Origin: Thioploca ingrica | GTDB lineage: Bacteria > Pseudomonadota > Gammaproteobacteria > Beggiatoales > Beggiatoaceae | Direction of reading: 5' to 3' | Length of the DNA stretch: 64,000 nucleotides | Assembly (NCBI GenBank): GCA_000828835.1 | Contig: AP014633.1 | Coordinates: 2,542,001-2,606,000, forward strand | In this document: piece after piece, positions 34,633 through 43,515 of the stretch | Position numbering within the stretch: position 1 is the first letter of the stretch | Layout: every line of letters starts with the position of its first letter | The notes under the pieces: generated by a model | Told to the model about the DNA's origin: nothing | The model's database searches: none | The model's input: only the letters and a program-made list of their open reading frames with translations | Made by a program: the position numbers and the translations under genes

Positions 34633-35889
34633 CTACTGTCGAATCTGCCCATCCCCTAACACAATAAATTTTTGCGAAGTTAACCCTTCTAACCCCACAG
34701 GTCCACGGGCGTGAAATTTATCCGTGCTAATTCCAATTTCTGCACCTAAACCGTATTCAAAGCCATCCGCAAACCGAGTGGAAGTATTCACCATCACCGA
34801 ACTCGAATCCACTTCTGTTAAAAATCGTCGCGCCCGATTCCAATTTTCAGTAATGATGGCATCGGTATGTTGAGAACCATGCTGGCAAATGTGTTCCATT
34901 GCTTCGTCTAAATCTTTGACTACCCGGATTGACAAAATCGGGGCTAAATACTCAGTGTCCCAATCTTCTGCCGTTGCCGATTGAATCCCAGGTAAGATAG
35001 CTTGCGTCACCGGACAACCCCTTAATTCGACACCAGCCGCTTGATATTTTTCCGCCAAGGGAGGCAATACTTGCGCAGCAATGCCTGCTGCCACTAATAA
35101 AGTTTCCATCGTATTACAAGTGCCATATCGTTGAGTTTTAGCGTTATAAGCAACTGTAATCGCTTTATCTAAATCCGCTTGGTCATCGATATACGTGTGA
35201 CAAATCCCATCTAAGTGTTTAATTACCGGAATACAGGCTTCTTGACTAATCCGTTCAATCAAACTCTTACCACCGCGAGGAATAATGACATCGACATATT
35301 TTGCCAGGCGAATCAACTCCCCCACCGCGGCTCGATCGGTCGTTTCAATGACTTGAACTGCCGTACTAGGCAAACTGGCGGCTTGCAAACCCGCTGAAAT
35401 ACACTGAGCAATCGCTTGATTAGAATGGATAGATTCAGAACCACCTCGTAGAATAGTGGCATTTCCTGACTTGAGACATAATGCCGCCGCCTCGGCAGTG
35501 ACATTGGGACGCGATTCATAAATCATGCCCACCACCCCTAACGGAACGCGCATTTTTCCTACTTGAATACCACTCGGACGATAGTTGAGATCAGTAATCG
35601 CTCCGACCGGATCCGGTAACGCGATCACTTGGTGTAATCCTTCAATTAGGTTAGTGATGCGTAAATCATTCAAAGTGAGCCGATCCAGTAAAGCAGAATC
35701 CAAACCTTTCGCTTTGCCAGTTTCTAAATCTTTCGCATTGGCTGCCAACAAGAGTTGCTGTTGTTGCCTTAATTGTTGTGCAATAGCTTCTAGTGCTTGG
35801 TTTTTCACTTTGGTTGGGGTTTTAGCTAAGATTTTGGCTGCCTCACGCGCTTGTTTGCCCATACGCAACATGTATTCTTGTAAATCCAT
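34633..35889 (-). CDS. proA: Gamma-glutamyl phosphate reductase
   Basis: 418 residues, the usual length. It belongs to the aldehyde dehydrogenase superfamily and reduces gamma-glutamyl phosphate to glutamate semialdehyde with NADPH in proline synthesis. The catalytic Cys lies in [51 protein letters not shown] and [24 protein letters not shown] are diagnostic. An AGGAAC ribosome-binding site precedes the ATG by about nine bases. proB is not in the window. Confidence 0.97.
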   Translation of the reverse strand: MDLQEYMLRMGKQAREAAKILAKTPTKVKNQALEAIAQQLRQQQQLLLAANAKDLETGKAKGLDSALLDRLTLNDLRITNLIEGLHQVIALPDPVGAITDLNYRPSGIQVGKMRVPLGVVGMIYESRPNVTAEAAALCLKSGNATILRGGSESIHSNQAIAQCISAGLQAASLPSTAVQVIETTDRAAVGELIRLAKYVDVIIPRGGKSLIERISQEACIPVIKHLDGICHTYIDDQADLDKAITVAYNAKTQRYGTCNTMETLLVAAGIAAQVLPPLAEKYQAAGVELRGCPVTQAILPGIQSATAEDWDTEYLAPILSIRVVKDLDEAMEHICQHGSQHTDAIITENWNRARRFLTEVDSSSVMVNTSTRFADGFEYGLGAEIGISTDKFHARGPVGLEGLTSQKFIVLGDGQIRQ

Positions 35890-35974
35890 CTTAATCTGTT
35901 CCTATTGGTATTACTACACCGTCAAAAGTTCAATCGAGGCGAACTTTTTTTGATAATTCAGTTTAAATAACTCC

Positions 35975-36019
35975 GGTTACGCACGACTTCATCTAATTTC
36001 CCTTTGCCATTAAGTTAAT
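35975..36019. repeat. Two dispersed motifs: GGTTACGCACGACT and repeat copy 6
   Basis: GGTTACGCACGACT at 35975-35988 recurs exactly at 40437-40450. TTGCCATTAAGTTAATG at 36004-36019 is the sixth copy of the CAATGCCATTAAGTTAAG family. Both lie in the 141-bp gap between proA and the CHAT gene. Confidence 0.45.
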
Positions 36020-36030
36020 GATTGGTTAAA

Positions 36031-38358
36031 TTACAACCAACTCCCAATTAACAAGAAAGCGGCCCAGTAAGCCGGGTGACGAAAAGCGGGCATCACAATT
36101 AACTTTCGTTGTGCATTTTGGAGCGCTTGGGCACGAGATACGCCGGGTTTTTTAAGTTGTTGGTAAAACTCACTAATCAATACTGCGGTCGCTTCATCAT
36201 TAACAAACCATAAACTGGCTAAAGCACTTCTCGCGCCGGCTTTAATGGCAATACCGGCTAATCCAAGTGCCGATTGCTCGTCCCCAACGGCGGTTTGGCA
36301 AGCACTTAAAGTTAATAATTCTACTGGTTCTTGGCGAGATTGGCTAAATGCCAAGAGATTTTCTAGCCGATCCATCGTCAGTTTATCATCATAAGTTAAT
36401 ACGAACGTTTTTTTCGGATTACGATCAAATTGACCATGAGAAGCGATGTGAACAATAGAATAAGGCGTTTTTTGTAAAGCATTTTTTACTTCAGCGAGTA
36501 AATAAGTTTGATCGAGTAATACCGTACTTCCGGTAAACAGGGCATGTATATTGTCAATTTCTTGTGGAACATTCGGCAATGGCGCAAAATCCTGTACCGC
36601 TTTAGATAACCCATTAAGCAAGACCTTCAGTTTGTCTTTAGGTAAAGGACGTGGTTCGGTTAAATCTAAACCCGGGGTGGTGGCAATCGCAAAATCTTCA
36701 ATTAAAAAGTGTTTATTTTCACTATTATAAAGTGCTGCCATCGGTATCATCCGTAGCGGACCATCGGGTACAATCACCAAAGTATTAATGTGATGACGAA
36801 GTAATTGTTCATAAATAGGGTGAATTAACCAACCATACAGTTGTTGTGCTTGTTGGATAAAACGGAAATTAGTTCGCGTTTGCAAATTTTTCTGAAATTC
36901 GACAACTGTTTGGGTCAAAAAATCACTTTGTACTGGCACTACGAATCGATGAATCCCATCGGGTAAACTAATTAATAATTCAGTGCGATCGGTTAACAAA
37001 ATCGGATAAATGACCGCTGTTTTTTTATCTAATTGATCTAAATTAGTTTTAGTTGATTTTGAGACACATTCATTTTGGAAGTAATTTTGTAATTCTGCTA
37101 CTTTAAGTTGTTCAATCGTATTTCTGGCTTGATTGAGTAAATTAGTTTTTAGCGGCGCTGAATCAATCGTATTTTTTGCTTGATTGAGTAAATCAGTTTT
37201 TAGCGGCGCTGAATCAGTGGCGGCGGCTTGTTGTAATAATACATCTGCCAAACTGTAATATATCGGACGAATTCGTTCATAAAAAGCCTCGGTGGTATCA
37301 CGTTGTCCAATCATCAGATGTGTTCTAATCGGTTGGAGGTGATTCAAGGCTTGTTGGTAACTTTGGCTCGCGGCTTGAAGTTGTTGTTGGGATTGCAACA
37401 GATGACCTTGTTGCCATTCCCAATAATAAAGCAGATCTGGAAACGTTTGAGATAAAAAAATGGCTTCCCGTGTCAGTTGCAATGCTTCTTCATAGCGTTG
37501 ATCTTGTTCATAAACTTGTGCTAAATAGCCTTTACTGTAAGCCAATAAGCGATTATCTTGGAACTGGGTAGCGATATGTTGCGCTTCTTCGAGTAGCGGA
37601 TAAATCGGTAACCTGAATGGAGTGGTTAATTTATTTTTCGACTGTTCTTGAATGGTTAAGCCTAATTTGGCTAAATTTAATAACTGAAAGCCTTTTTGTA
37701 AGGTATCTGGCTGTTGACGTATTTGAGCTAAAGCCATTTCCAAGTAATTAAGACTGTCAGAAAAATTCTCTTGTTTCAGATAAACCTTAGCTTGATTGCT
37801 CAAAGCTTGAATCAAGATCGGCATGAGATTTTGCTGGCGAGCTAATTCAGTTGCCTTACTAAAAGCCAAGAGTGCTTCGGGATAGGATTGTTGGATACTA
37901 AGAACGTTACCTAAATTATTCTGTAAATGAGCTAAAAGTGATGGATCCGGTAACTGTTGGGCTAACCGAATTCCCTCATTTAAGTACTCCGCCGCTGATT
38001 CGGGTTGCTGCATCGCCAGCAAAACATCGCCTAAATAACTTTGTATTAAAACTTGCTGAGATACATTATGGTTACTTTTAGCTGAAGATAAGGCTTGTTG
38101 TAAAAGTTGCGAGGATAGCGGGTAATTACCGAGTTGCTGATAGGCTATAGCGAGATGAATGAGCGTCTCAATCTCGGATTGAGAATCCAGTTGTTTTGAT
38201 TGTAAGACCGTTTCCCAATTGTTAATGGCTTGTTCAAAATGACCCTGTTGAAAAGCGATCTCAGCTTGTTGCAATAAGGTTGAGTTATCCGTCGCCGTAA
38301 CCCCTGGCGATATTAAAATTAAGCAGATGACTAATAAGTGATGAGACAGTTTCATCAT
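36031..38358 (-). CDS. TPR-CHAT (caspase-HetF-associated) protease-like protein
   Basis: 775 residues with a signal peptide (MMKLSHHLLVICLILISPGVTA). Residues about 25-340 are TPR-like helical repeats (LGNYPLSSQLLQQALS, PSLLAHLQNNLGNVLSIQQSYPEALLAF...). The C-terminal CHAT domain has the caspase-type dyad: His in VHIASHGQF and Cys in LLTLSACQTA, followed by GLAGIAIKAGARSALASLW. CHAT peptidases include separase-like enzymes and effectors of Craspase-type and other defence systems; exported TPR-CHAT proteins are numerous in filamentous sulfur bacteria and cyanobacteria with unknown targets. A GGAG site lies five bases before the ATG. A 51-bp tandem duplication sits before the CHAT domain. Confidence 0.92.
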   Translation of the reverse strand: MMKLSHHLLVICLILISPGVTATDNSTLLQQAEIAFQQGHFEQAINNWETVLQSKQLDSQSEIETLIHLAIAYQQLGNYPLSSQLLQQALSSAKSNHNVSQQVLIQSYLGDVLLAMQQPESAAEYLNEGIRLAQQLPDPSLLAHLQNNLGNVLSIQQSYPEALLAFSKATELARQQNLMPILIQALSNQAKVYLKQENFSDSLNYLEMALAQIRQQPDTLQKGFQLLNLAKLGLTIQEQSKNKLTTPFRLPIYPLLEEAQHIATQFQDNRLLAYSKGYLAQVYEQDQRYEEALQLTREAIFLSQTFPDLLYYWEWQQGHLLQSQQQLQAASQSYQQALNHLQPIRTHLMIGQRDTTEAFYERIRPIYYSLADVLLQQAAATDSAPLKTDLLNQAKNTIDSAPLKTNLLNQARNTIEQLKVAELQNYFQNECVSKSTKTNLDQLDKKTAVIYPILLTDRTELLISLPDGIHRFVVPVQSDFLTQTVVEFQKNLQTRTNFRFIQQAQQLYGWLIHPIYEQLLRHHINTLVIVPDGPLRMIPMAALYNSENKHFLIEDFAIATTPGLDLTEPRPLPKDKLKVLLNGLSKAVQDFAPLPNVPQEIDNIHALFTGSTVLLDQTYLLAEVKNALQKTPYSIVHIASHGQFDRNPKKTFVLTYDDKLTMDRLENLLAFSQSRQEPVELLTLSACQTAVGDEQSALGLAGIAIKAGARSALASLWFVNDEATAVLISEFYQQLKKPGVSRAQALQNAQRKLIVMPAFRHPAYWAAFLLIGSWL
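37114..37215 (-). repeat. 51-bp tandem duplication inside the CHAT gene
   Basis: Two adjacent 51-bp copies (37114-37164 and 37165-37215) differ at only a few bases and encode the 17-residue unit DSAPLKT(D/N)LLNQA(K/R)NTI twice, in frame. It is a recent insertion of one linker-helix length. Confidence 0.9.
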
Positions 38359-38401
38359 GAGGACTCCATTGCTTTTGGTGAGCCTTTAACCACAAGATAA
38401 A

Positions 38402-39529
38402 TTAAGTTTTGCTAATAATCCGTTCAAATAAACTCAAAGCCCTCGCTACCGCCTGATCCATATTGTAATATTGATAGTCCGCTAACCGACCAGCAAATAC
38501 CACTCGACCCTCCAGTTTATCCGCTTCTTGTTGATATTTTTTATATAATTCTCGATATTCGGTTTTTGGAATCGGATAGTAAGGAATATTTTTACCCGGC
38601 TGATAAGGCTGCGGATATTCTTCTACGTAAGTACTGCCATAGACTTGTTGTCCAGTTAAGTGTTTAAACTCAGTCGTCCGAGTGTAATGGTACTCGTTAG
38701 GATAATTGATCGTTCCTACTGGCTGAATTTGATTTTGGTGAGTATAAATGGATTGAAACTCTAAACTACGATAGGGTAGTTCTCCATATTGGTATTCAAA
38801 AAATTCATCAATTGCCCCCGTAAAAATCATGTTTTGATACCCAATTTCCGTTTTAATTTCTTGGTAGGAAGTATTGAGTAAAATTTTAATATTGGGATGA
38901 CTTAATAGCCGTTGAAATAACACCGTATAACCTTGTTTTGGTAACCCTTGAAATTGATCTTGAAAATACCGATCATCACGACTGATATAAATCGGTACCC
39001 GTGCTGTGACTGATGGTGATAATTCTTCTGGAGTGAAATTCCATTGTTTCAGCGTATAATTATAAAATACCTTTTTGTAAATATAATCCGCTAAAAAGGT
39101 TAAATCATCACCGCGTGCTTCCTGACGAATTTTTAAAATCGGCACTTTAACATTAAAGCCATATTGCTCAAGCAACTGTTGCACTAACTTATCGGCATAG
39201 TGGGGTGGAAACAGGGCATAAAGCGAATTAAGATTGAAAGGCAAAGGTATTTGGTTACCATCAACCACCGCTAAAACATGATGATAATAACTATACCATT
39301 GAGTAAATTGACTTAAATAATCCCAAATCAATTTGGCATTGGTGTGAAAAATATGTGGACCATATTGATGAACTAATACCCCGTGCTCATTATAATAATC
39401 ATAAGCATTACCGCCAATATGGTGGCGTTGTTCTACCACCAACACTTTTTGTCCTAATTGAGAGGCAATCCGCTCCGCCAATACGCTCCCAGTAAAACCA
39501 GCCCCCACAATCAGCCAATCTACTTTCAT
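38402..39529 (-). CDS. glf: UDP-galactopyranose mutase
   Basis: 375 residues from ATG 39529 (a TTG at 39535 is the alternative). The FAD-binding N-terminus VDWLIVGAGFTGSVLAERIA is followed by the GLF signature HIGGNAYDYYNEHGVLVHQYGPHIFHT, then YNYTLKQWNFTPEEL and VFAGRLADYQYYNMDQAVARAL at the C-terminus. The enzyme converts UDP-galactopyranose to UDP-galactofuranose for surface glycans. The start lies within a few bases of the stop of the small antitoxin-like gene, so the two are probably cotranscribed, an odd partnership. Confidence 0.96.
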   Translation of the reverse strand: MKVDWLIVGAGFTGSVLAERIASQLGQKVLVVEQRHHIGGNAYDYYNEHGVLVHQYGPHIFHTNAKLIWDYLSQFTQWYSYYHHVLAVVDGNQIPLPFNLNSLYALFPPHYADKLVQQLLEQYGFNVKVPILKIRQEARGDDLTFLADYIYKKVFYNYTLKQWNFTPEELSPSVTARVPIYISRDDRYFQDQFQGLPKQGYTVLFQRLLSHPNIKILLNTSYQEIKTEIGYQNMIFTGAIDEFFEYQYGELPYRSLEFQSIYTHQNQIQPVGTINYPNEYHYTRTTEFKHLTGQQVYGSTYVEEYPQPYQPGKNIPYYPIPKTEYRELYKKYQQEADKLEGRVVFAGRLADYQYYNMDQAVARALSLFERIISKT

Positions 39530-39535
39530 ATTCAA

Positions 39536-39754
39536 TTACTTGTCTTTAGTTTGTCGTTGCACCAATAATTTTTCGATTAATTTTTCGAGGCTTTGATTTT
39601 TAAACCATTGATGTCTTTGAATGGAATAATCTCCCTCACCCAGATCAAATTGTTGTAAAAAGCGGATCATTTTCACTGCACCCAATTCACGGTTCAGGGC
39701 TTTTAGCCCAGCTTGACGAATTTCACTTAAATTCATCGATTCCATTTTGTCCAT
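39536..39754 (-). CDS. Putative antitoxin paired with upstream PIN toxin
   Basis: 72 residues from ATG 39754, chosen because GGAGGT lies nine bases upstream; the start follows the PIN stop by two bases. The sequence is MDKMESMNLSEIRQAGLKAL...VKMIRFLQQFDLGEGDYSIQRHQWF...LVQRQTKDK, a helical, basic small protein of the kind that accompanies DUF/PIN pairs in cyanobacteria and sulfur bacteria. No named DNA-binding fold was recognised. Function is inferred from its position. The order toxin-antitoxin is the reverse of classical vapBC. Confidence 0.55.
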   Translation of the reverse strand: MDKMESMNLSEIRQAGLKALNRELGAVKMIRFLQQFDLGEGDYSIQRHQWFKNQSLEKLIEKLLVQRQTKDK

Positions 39755-39756
39755 TG

Positions 39757-40191
39757 TTATAGTACCTCCAATAACCATAATGGATTAACGACTGATAGGT
39801 TGATTTTATCAATTTGCGTGGCTTGTTCGAGTAATTTTTGGTCACTGGTTAAAAATATATCGGCATTCCCACTTTCAGCACAAGCAATATGAAGCGCATC
39901 AAACGCATTCAACCCCATTCGCTTTAGTTGTTGTGCTCGTTTCGCTTCTTTTTGTTGTAATCGTACCACATGATGAGCACGTGAAGCTAATAGTAGCAGA
40001 TGCTCTCTCATTTCCACCACTGGAATATGCTCTATTTCGAGTTGCAGAATTTCGCTGCTAATCCATTCCCATTGTGGCAAATTAAAATTTTGTAAAATGA
40101 AAATGATGGTTTCTGATTCCAAGCGAATTCGCAACTGCGTTTGATCGTCAAACGGTCTATTTAAACAACTCATATCTAAATAGATTCTCAC
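39757..40191 (-). CDS. PIN-domain toxin (VapC-like)
   Basis: 144 residues from GTG 40191, with AGGA six bases upstream. The pattern MRIYLDMSCLNRPFDDQ carries the first catalytic Asp, ISSEILQLEIEHI the conserved Glu, and LNAFDALHIACAESGNADIFLTSDQKLL the C-terminal Asp pair. This RIYLDxxCLNRPFDDQ subfamily of PIN proteins is frequent in cyanobacteria and Thiotrichales. PIN toxins are Mg2+-dependent ribonucleases. It forms a tight operon with the small downstream protein, then glf. Confidence 0.82.
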   Translation of the reverse strand: MRIYLDMSCLNRPFDDQTQLRIRLESETIIFILQNFNLPQWEWISSEILQLEIEHIPVVEMREHLLLLASRAHHVVRLQQKEAKRAQQLKRMGLNAFDALHIACAESGNADIFLTSDQKLLEQATQIDKINLSVVNPLWLLEVL

Positions 40192-40661
40192 AGCAACATC
40201 CTAAAATTTGTTTTTTAATTTCATAAGTTGGCTTACTAATCCACGCTATAAAAATACAAAAAAATCTTTCTACCTAAAATTTATAAGTAGTCAGTATAGC
40301 CTATACTTACTCACCAAGAAAATAATTATGACTATTTCATCGATACTCGACTCAAGCCATTGTTTTTCTAAAGAAGGGTAAGTATCTTAACCAAAAGAAA
40401 TCGGAATGAATCAAAAAGATTTCTCTGAGTTACTCAGGTTACGCACGACTAATCTACCTCCCTGTTAATATCACCCCTTTAGTTAGCCCATTAAAGTAAC
40501 TAAATAGAATCTATCTCAACTGGATTGAATAACTTATCACTTGTTTTATAAAGGCACTTACTTTTATAATTAAGTTATTAGCCATCTTTTCTTGATTTGT
40601 ATTAAAACTCCAAAATAACGCGATAAATTATCTGACTTATCTTTATTACCGCAAAAAAATT
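40192..40661. other. Intergenic region between divergent genes, no gene seen
   Basis: 470 bp, AT-rich. It contains the second copy of GGTTACGCACGACT (40437-40450). No open frame with family resemblance, no tRNA-like fold and no clear promoter pair were found. Confidence 0.55.
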
Positions 40662-41369
40662 ATGTACGAACTGTTATTAAGTATCACAGTGGCTATTCTC
40701 ATCATTGTTTTCATCTGGTTGCTTAGAAAAGGTTTAAAAATTACCTTAGCTGCTCAACAAACCGATTGGGGAAAAACGGGGTTAAATTATTTAGATGGCT
40801 TAAATCGACTTTTTTGTAAACATTACCATCGATTGCAATACACACCGATTGAGTTACCGCCACAGGGAGCCGCTATAGTCGTTGCCAATCATTTATCTGG
40901 ATTGGATCCGCTCTTGTTAGTAGCGGTTACTCGCCGTCCTTTACGCTTTTTAATTGCGCGTGAACAATACGAACGATTTGGACTAAAATGGTTATTCCAA
41001 GCCATTGGTTGTATTCCGGTTGATCGAGGGAGTCGCCCAGAAATTGCATTGCGAGCGGCACTACGTGCTTTAGAAGCGGGCGAAGTGATTGCATTATTTC
41101 CCCAAGGTACTTTTGTGTTACCGGGAGAATCACAAAAAATAAAAAAAGGGAGTTTATGGTTGGCTGAGCATACGAATAGCCCGATTTATCCAGCTTATAT
41201 TTCTGGTATTAGCGGAATGGGATATATTTTTCTGAGTTTATTATGGCGTAGCCATGCGGTTATTGCGAGTTATCCACCTTTGGCTAACTCTTCTAACCAA
41301 CAACTAGAATATTTACAAGCCTTATTGGAAGGACGGATTTCATCTTCATTAAATGAAGCCATTAATTAA
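40662..41369 (+). CDS. 1-acylglycerol-3-phosphate acyltransferase-like (PlsC family)
   Basis: 235 residues. One N-terminal membrane helix (LLLSITVAILIIVFIWLL) is followed by the acyltransferase blocks: IVVANHLSGLDPLLL (block I, HX4D with one substitution in spacing context), PLRFLIAREQYERFGLKWLFQAIGCIPVDRGSRPE (block II) and VIALFPQGTFVLPGE (block III, FPxGT with Gln for Glu). The enzyme family acylates lysophosphatidate in phospholipid synthesis; some members serve ornithine lipids. It stands alone. The Gln in FPQGT occurs in a minority of family members. Confidence 0.88.
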   Translation: MYELLLSITVAILIIVFIWLLRKGLKITLAAQQTDWGKTGLNYLDGLNRLFCKHYHRLQYTPIELPPQGAAIVVANHLSGLDPLLLVAVTRRPLRFLIAREQYERFGLKWLFQAIGCIPVDRGSRPEIALRAALRALEAGEVIALFPQGTFVLPGESQKIKKGSLWLAEHTNSPIYPAYISGISGMGYIFLSLLWRSHAVIASYPPLANSSNQQLEYLQALLEGRISSSLNEAIN

Positions 41370-41574
41370 CTTAAAAATGGCCATTGGATACTAAATATAA
41401 GGTAATCGGAGGGTACGGTAGTCGCAGCGCGCACTTTACCTAGCTTCGGACACGCCGTGCTTATTTCGACCTACTTGACTATAATTATTTTGTTTTTTGA
41501 ACTAAATACTAATTATTTGCTAAAATAACAAATTATTTATTAACTCTATTTAATGTTTAAAAATAAAGTTTCCC

Positions 41575-42621
41575 ATGAAATTTAGGTATTACCTACGCCA
41601 ATTCAAGCTAAGTCAATTCTTAGTTCGTTCCTTAACCTATTTATTAACCATAGTCACTCTCCTTTTTATTTTATTAGCACTGACTGGTCAAATAGTCCGT
41701 GATCGTACTGTAGAGCTAGGATTACTCATGTATATTCCAGTGCTACCACTGGGACTCTGGACGACCGCATTAGATTTATGGCAAGCCGGTTATAGTTTAC
41801 CTGGTTTCCGCTTTGGTCTCACTTTAATCGGATTGGGGATGATGACTTGGGGAGAAATGAGCATGACCGGGCAAGGGGCAATCCCAGGTCACTTTAATTC
41901 TGATACCCAAGTATCCGTTTTACATTGGAATATTTCCTGGGGTGGCAATGGTAGTAGAACGGGATGGACATCGATTAGCCATGACATTATGCAGCGGCAT
42001 CCCGATATTGCTATTCTGACGGAAACACCACCCAAATTTAAACTTAATCGCTTTCTTAATAAACCAATGGGGTGGTCTATGGTCATGTACGAAGAAAGCT
42101 GGCATAATCCATTAGCCATTTGTTCTTCATGGCCAATTCAACTGGAACAGTTTGTCAAAATCCGTGATGGGGTAGCGATGACTGTTTTAGTCCAGGTGAA
42201 AAATCGTCCTTTACGAATATTAGCGGTGGATGGGAAGCGAAATATGTCAAGACGAATGACGATCATGTCTCATCAACTCTTACCTCGATGGCGAACTCCC
42301 CTGTTAAGTGATATTGCTCAATTTATCGCTCAGAGTGATCAACAGGGTAAACCGATTGATATTATTGCGGGTGATTTTAATACCATCAGTCGTAGTTTAG
42401 GTTTTGATGTGTTTGCTCAACTCGGGGGTGGATATTATTTAGCTTCTAAATATTCTTCTGATTGGCGAGGTACTTGGATGTCTATCTTACCTTTATATGA
42501 TATTGACCATATTTGGGTACATAAACATTTTCTAGGACTTAGTACTGACATTTTTACTAACTTAGCGACTGATCATCGAGGACAATTGGTCAACTTTCAT
42601 TTACCCACCACTTCTCTTTAA
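41575..42621 (+). CDS. Membrane-anchored endonuclease/exonuclease/phosphatase family protein
   Basis: 348 residues. The N-terminal 100 residues contain about three membrane helices (SLTYLLTIVTLLFILLAL and following). The C-terminal domain is EEP fold: VLHWNISWGG, DIAILTETPP, IIAGDFNTI, YDIDHIWV and ATDHRGQLVNFHL give the Asn, Glu, Asp-Asn, and terminal Asp-His of the catalytic site. Members hydrolyse phosphodiesters of nucleic acids or lipids. The membrane anchor, with the catalytic domain probably facing the periplasm, favours a lipid or extracellular nucleic acid substrate, but this is inference. Confidence 0.88.
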   Translation: MKFRYYLRQFKLSQFLVRSLTYLLTIVTLLFILLALTGQIVRDRTVELGLLMYIPVLPLGLWTTALDLWQAGYSLPGFRFGLTLIGLGMMTWGEMSMTGQGAIPGHFNSDTQVSVLHWNISWGGNGSRTGWTSISHDIMQRHPDIAILTETPPKFKLNRFLNKPMGWSMVMYEESWHNPLAICSSWPIQLEQFVKIRDGVAMTVLVQVKNRPLRILAVDGKRNMSRRMTIMSHQLLPRWRTPLLSDIAQFIAQSDQQGKPIDIIAGDFNTISRSLGFDVFAQLGGGYYLASKYSSDWRGTWMSILPLYDIDHIWVHKHFLGLSTDIFTNLATDHRGQLVNFHLPTTSL

Positions 42622-42755
42622 GCTAAGCTTAATTTGGTCGATTTTTCTTAATTGATTATTCGCAAGCTCACCTCATCCTACCCGCTCTGGGGCTTATTGA
42701 AAAAAAGGCAGATGGAAACCGAGACAATATGACAATAACTTAACTAGCTACCACC

Positions 42756-42986
42756 ATGAAAACTTTACAAATCTCAGAATTTCAAAAAAACTGTCAATCT
42801 TTTCTGCATGAAGTAGAAAGTACCGGAGAAACTATCCTATTACTACGAGAGGGTGTGCCGGTTAGCCAACTCAGTCCTTATCGATCTACACCAACTAAAA
42901 CCCTGTTTGGTGCACACCAAGGACGGTTGATGATTCATGGAAATATTTTATCCCCACTTAAAATACAGTGGGACGTACTGGAATGA
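42756..42986 (+). CDS. Phd/YefM-type antitoxin
   Basis: 76 residues. MKTLQISEFQKNCQSFLHEVESTGETILLLREGVPVSQLSPY is the N-terminal DNA-binding Phd/YefM pattern (I-S-E-F-K...L...V...GE...I...G.PVA.L.P). The C-terminal TLFGAHQGRLMIHGNILSP is the toxin-binding tail commonly seen with PIN partners. Its stop codon overlaps the toxin start (ATGA), so translation is coupled. It should repress its own operon. Confidence 0.87.
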   Translation: MKTLQISEFQKNCQSFLHEVESTGETILLLREGVPVSQLSPYRSTPTKTLFGAHQGRLMIHGNILSPLKIQWDVLE

Positions 42987-43384
42987 TTATATTGGATACG
43001 CATGTTTTACTCTGGTTAGATCAAGGTAGTACAGAGCTTGGTCTACAGGCCAGAGATTTGGCTGATCGTGCTTTAATTCAAGGTGAATTAATCGTTTCTG
43101 CGATCACTTTTTGGGAAACGGCACTGTTGGCTGAACGTGGACGTATTACACTACCTTCATCCATAGAGACATGGCGAGTAGAATTGCTGGAAAGGGGACT
43201 ACAAGAAGTTCCGGTTAATGGAGAAATTGCAATTACTTCAACTCAACTACAAAATTTTCATGCTGATCCAGCTGATCGGATGATTACGGCCACTGCCATA
43301 TTCCATCATGCTATATTGTTAACAGCAGATAGGTTGATTTTGCAATGGGATAATGCACTTAAACGACATGATGCGAGGAAATGA
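42983..43384 (+). CDS. VapC-type PIN toxin
   Basis: 133 residues from ATG 42983, which overlaps the antitoxin stop. MIILDTHVLLWLDQ carries the first catalytic Asp, VSAITFWETALLAERGRI the conserved Glu, and FHADPADRMITATAIFHHAILLTADRLIL the D-P-x-D-R motif and last Asp. This is the classical PIN toxin layout, normally an RNase acting on tRNA or rRNA. It appears intact, unlike the PIN remnant at 24.7 kb. Confidence 0.92.
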   Translation: MIILDTHVLLWLDQGSTELGLQARDLADRALIQGELIVSAITFWETALLAERGRITLPSSIETWRVELLERGLQEVPVNGEIAITSTQLQNFHADPADRMITATAIFHHAILLTADRLILQWDNALKRHDARK

Positions 43385-43390
43385 AAGTCG

Positions 43391-43489
43391 GTCAGGTAGA
43401 GTGGTTTCTTGTTGTTCACCCAATCCCAAACATCATGGCTTTAGCCGAGTAGGATGGGCAACCAAAACCCGTTGTCCACCCTACCTGAC
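43391..43489. mobile_element. Miniature inverted-repeat element
   Basis: GTCAGGTAG at 43391-43399 is the exact reverse complement of CTACCTGAC at 43481-43489. Inside are GTGGTTTCTTGTTGTTCACCC and the near-inverse GGGCAACCAAAACCCGTTGTCCACCC. The ~99-bp palindromic unit has no coding capacity and sits between the VapC gene and the convergent secreted-protein gene. Confidence 0.6.
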
Positions 43490-43515
43490 TACGGGCTACC
43501 AATTTTCATTGATTG

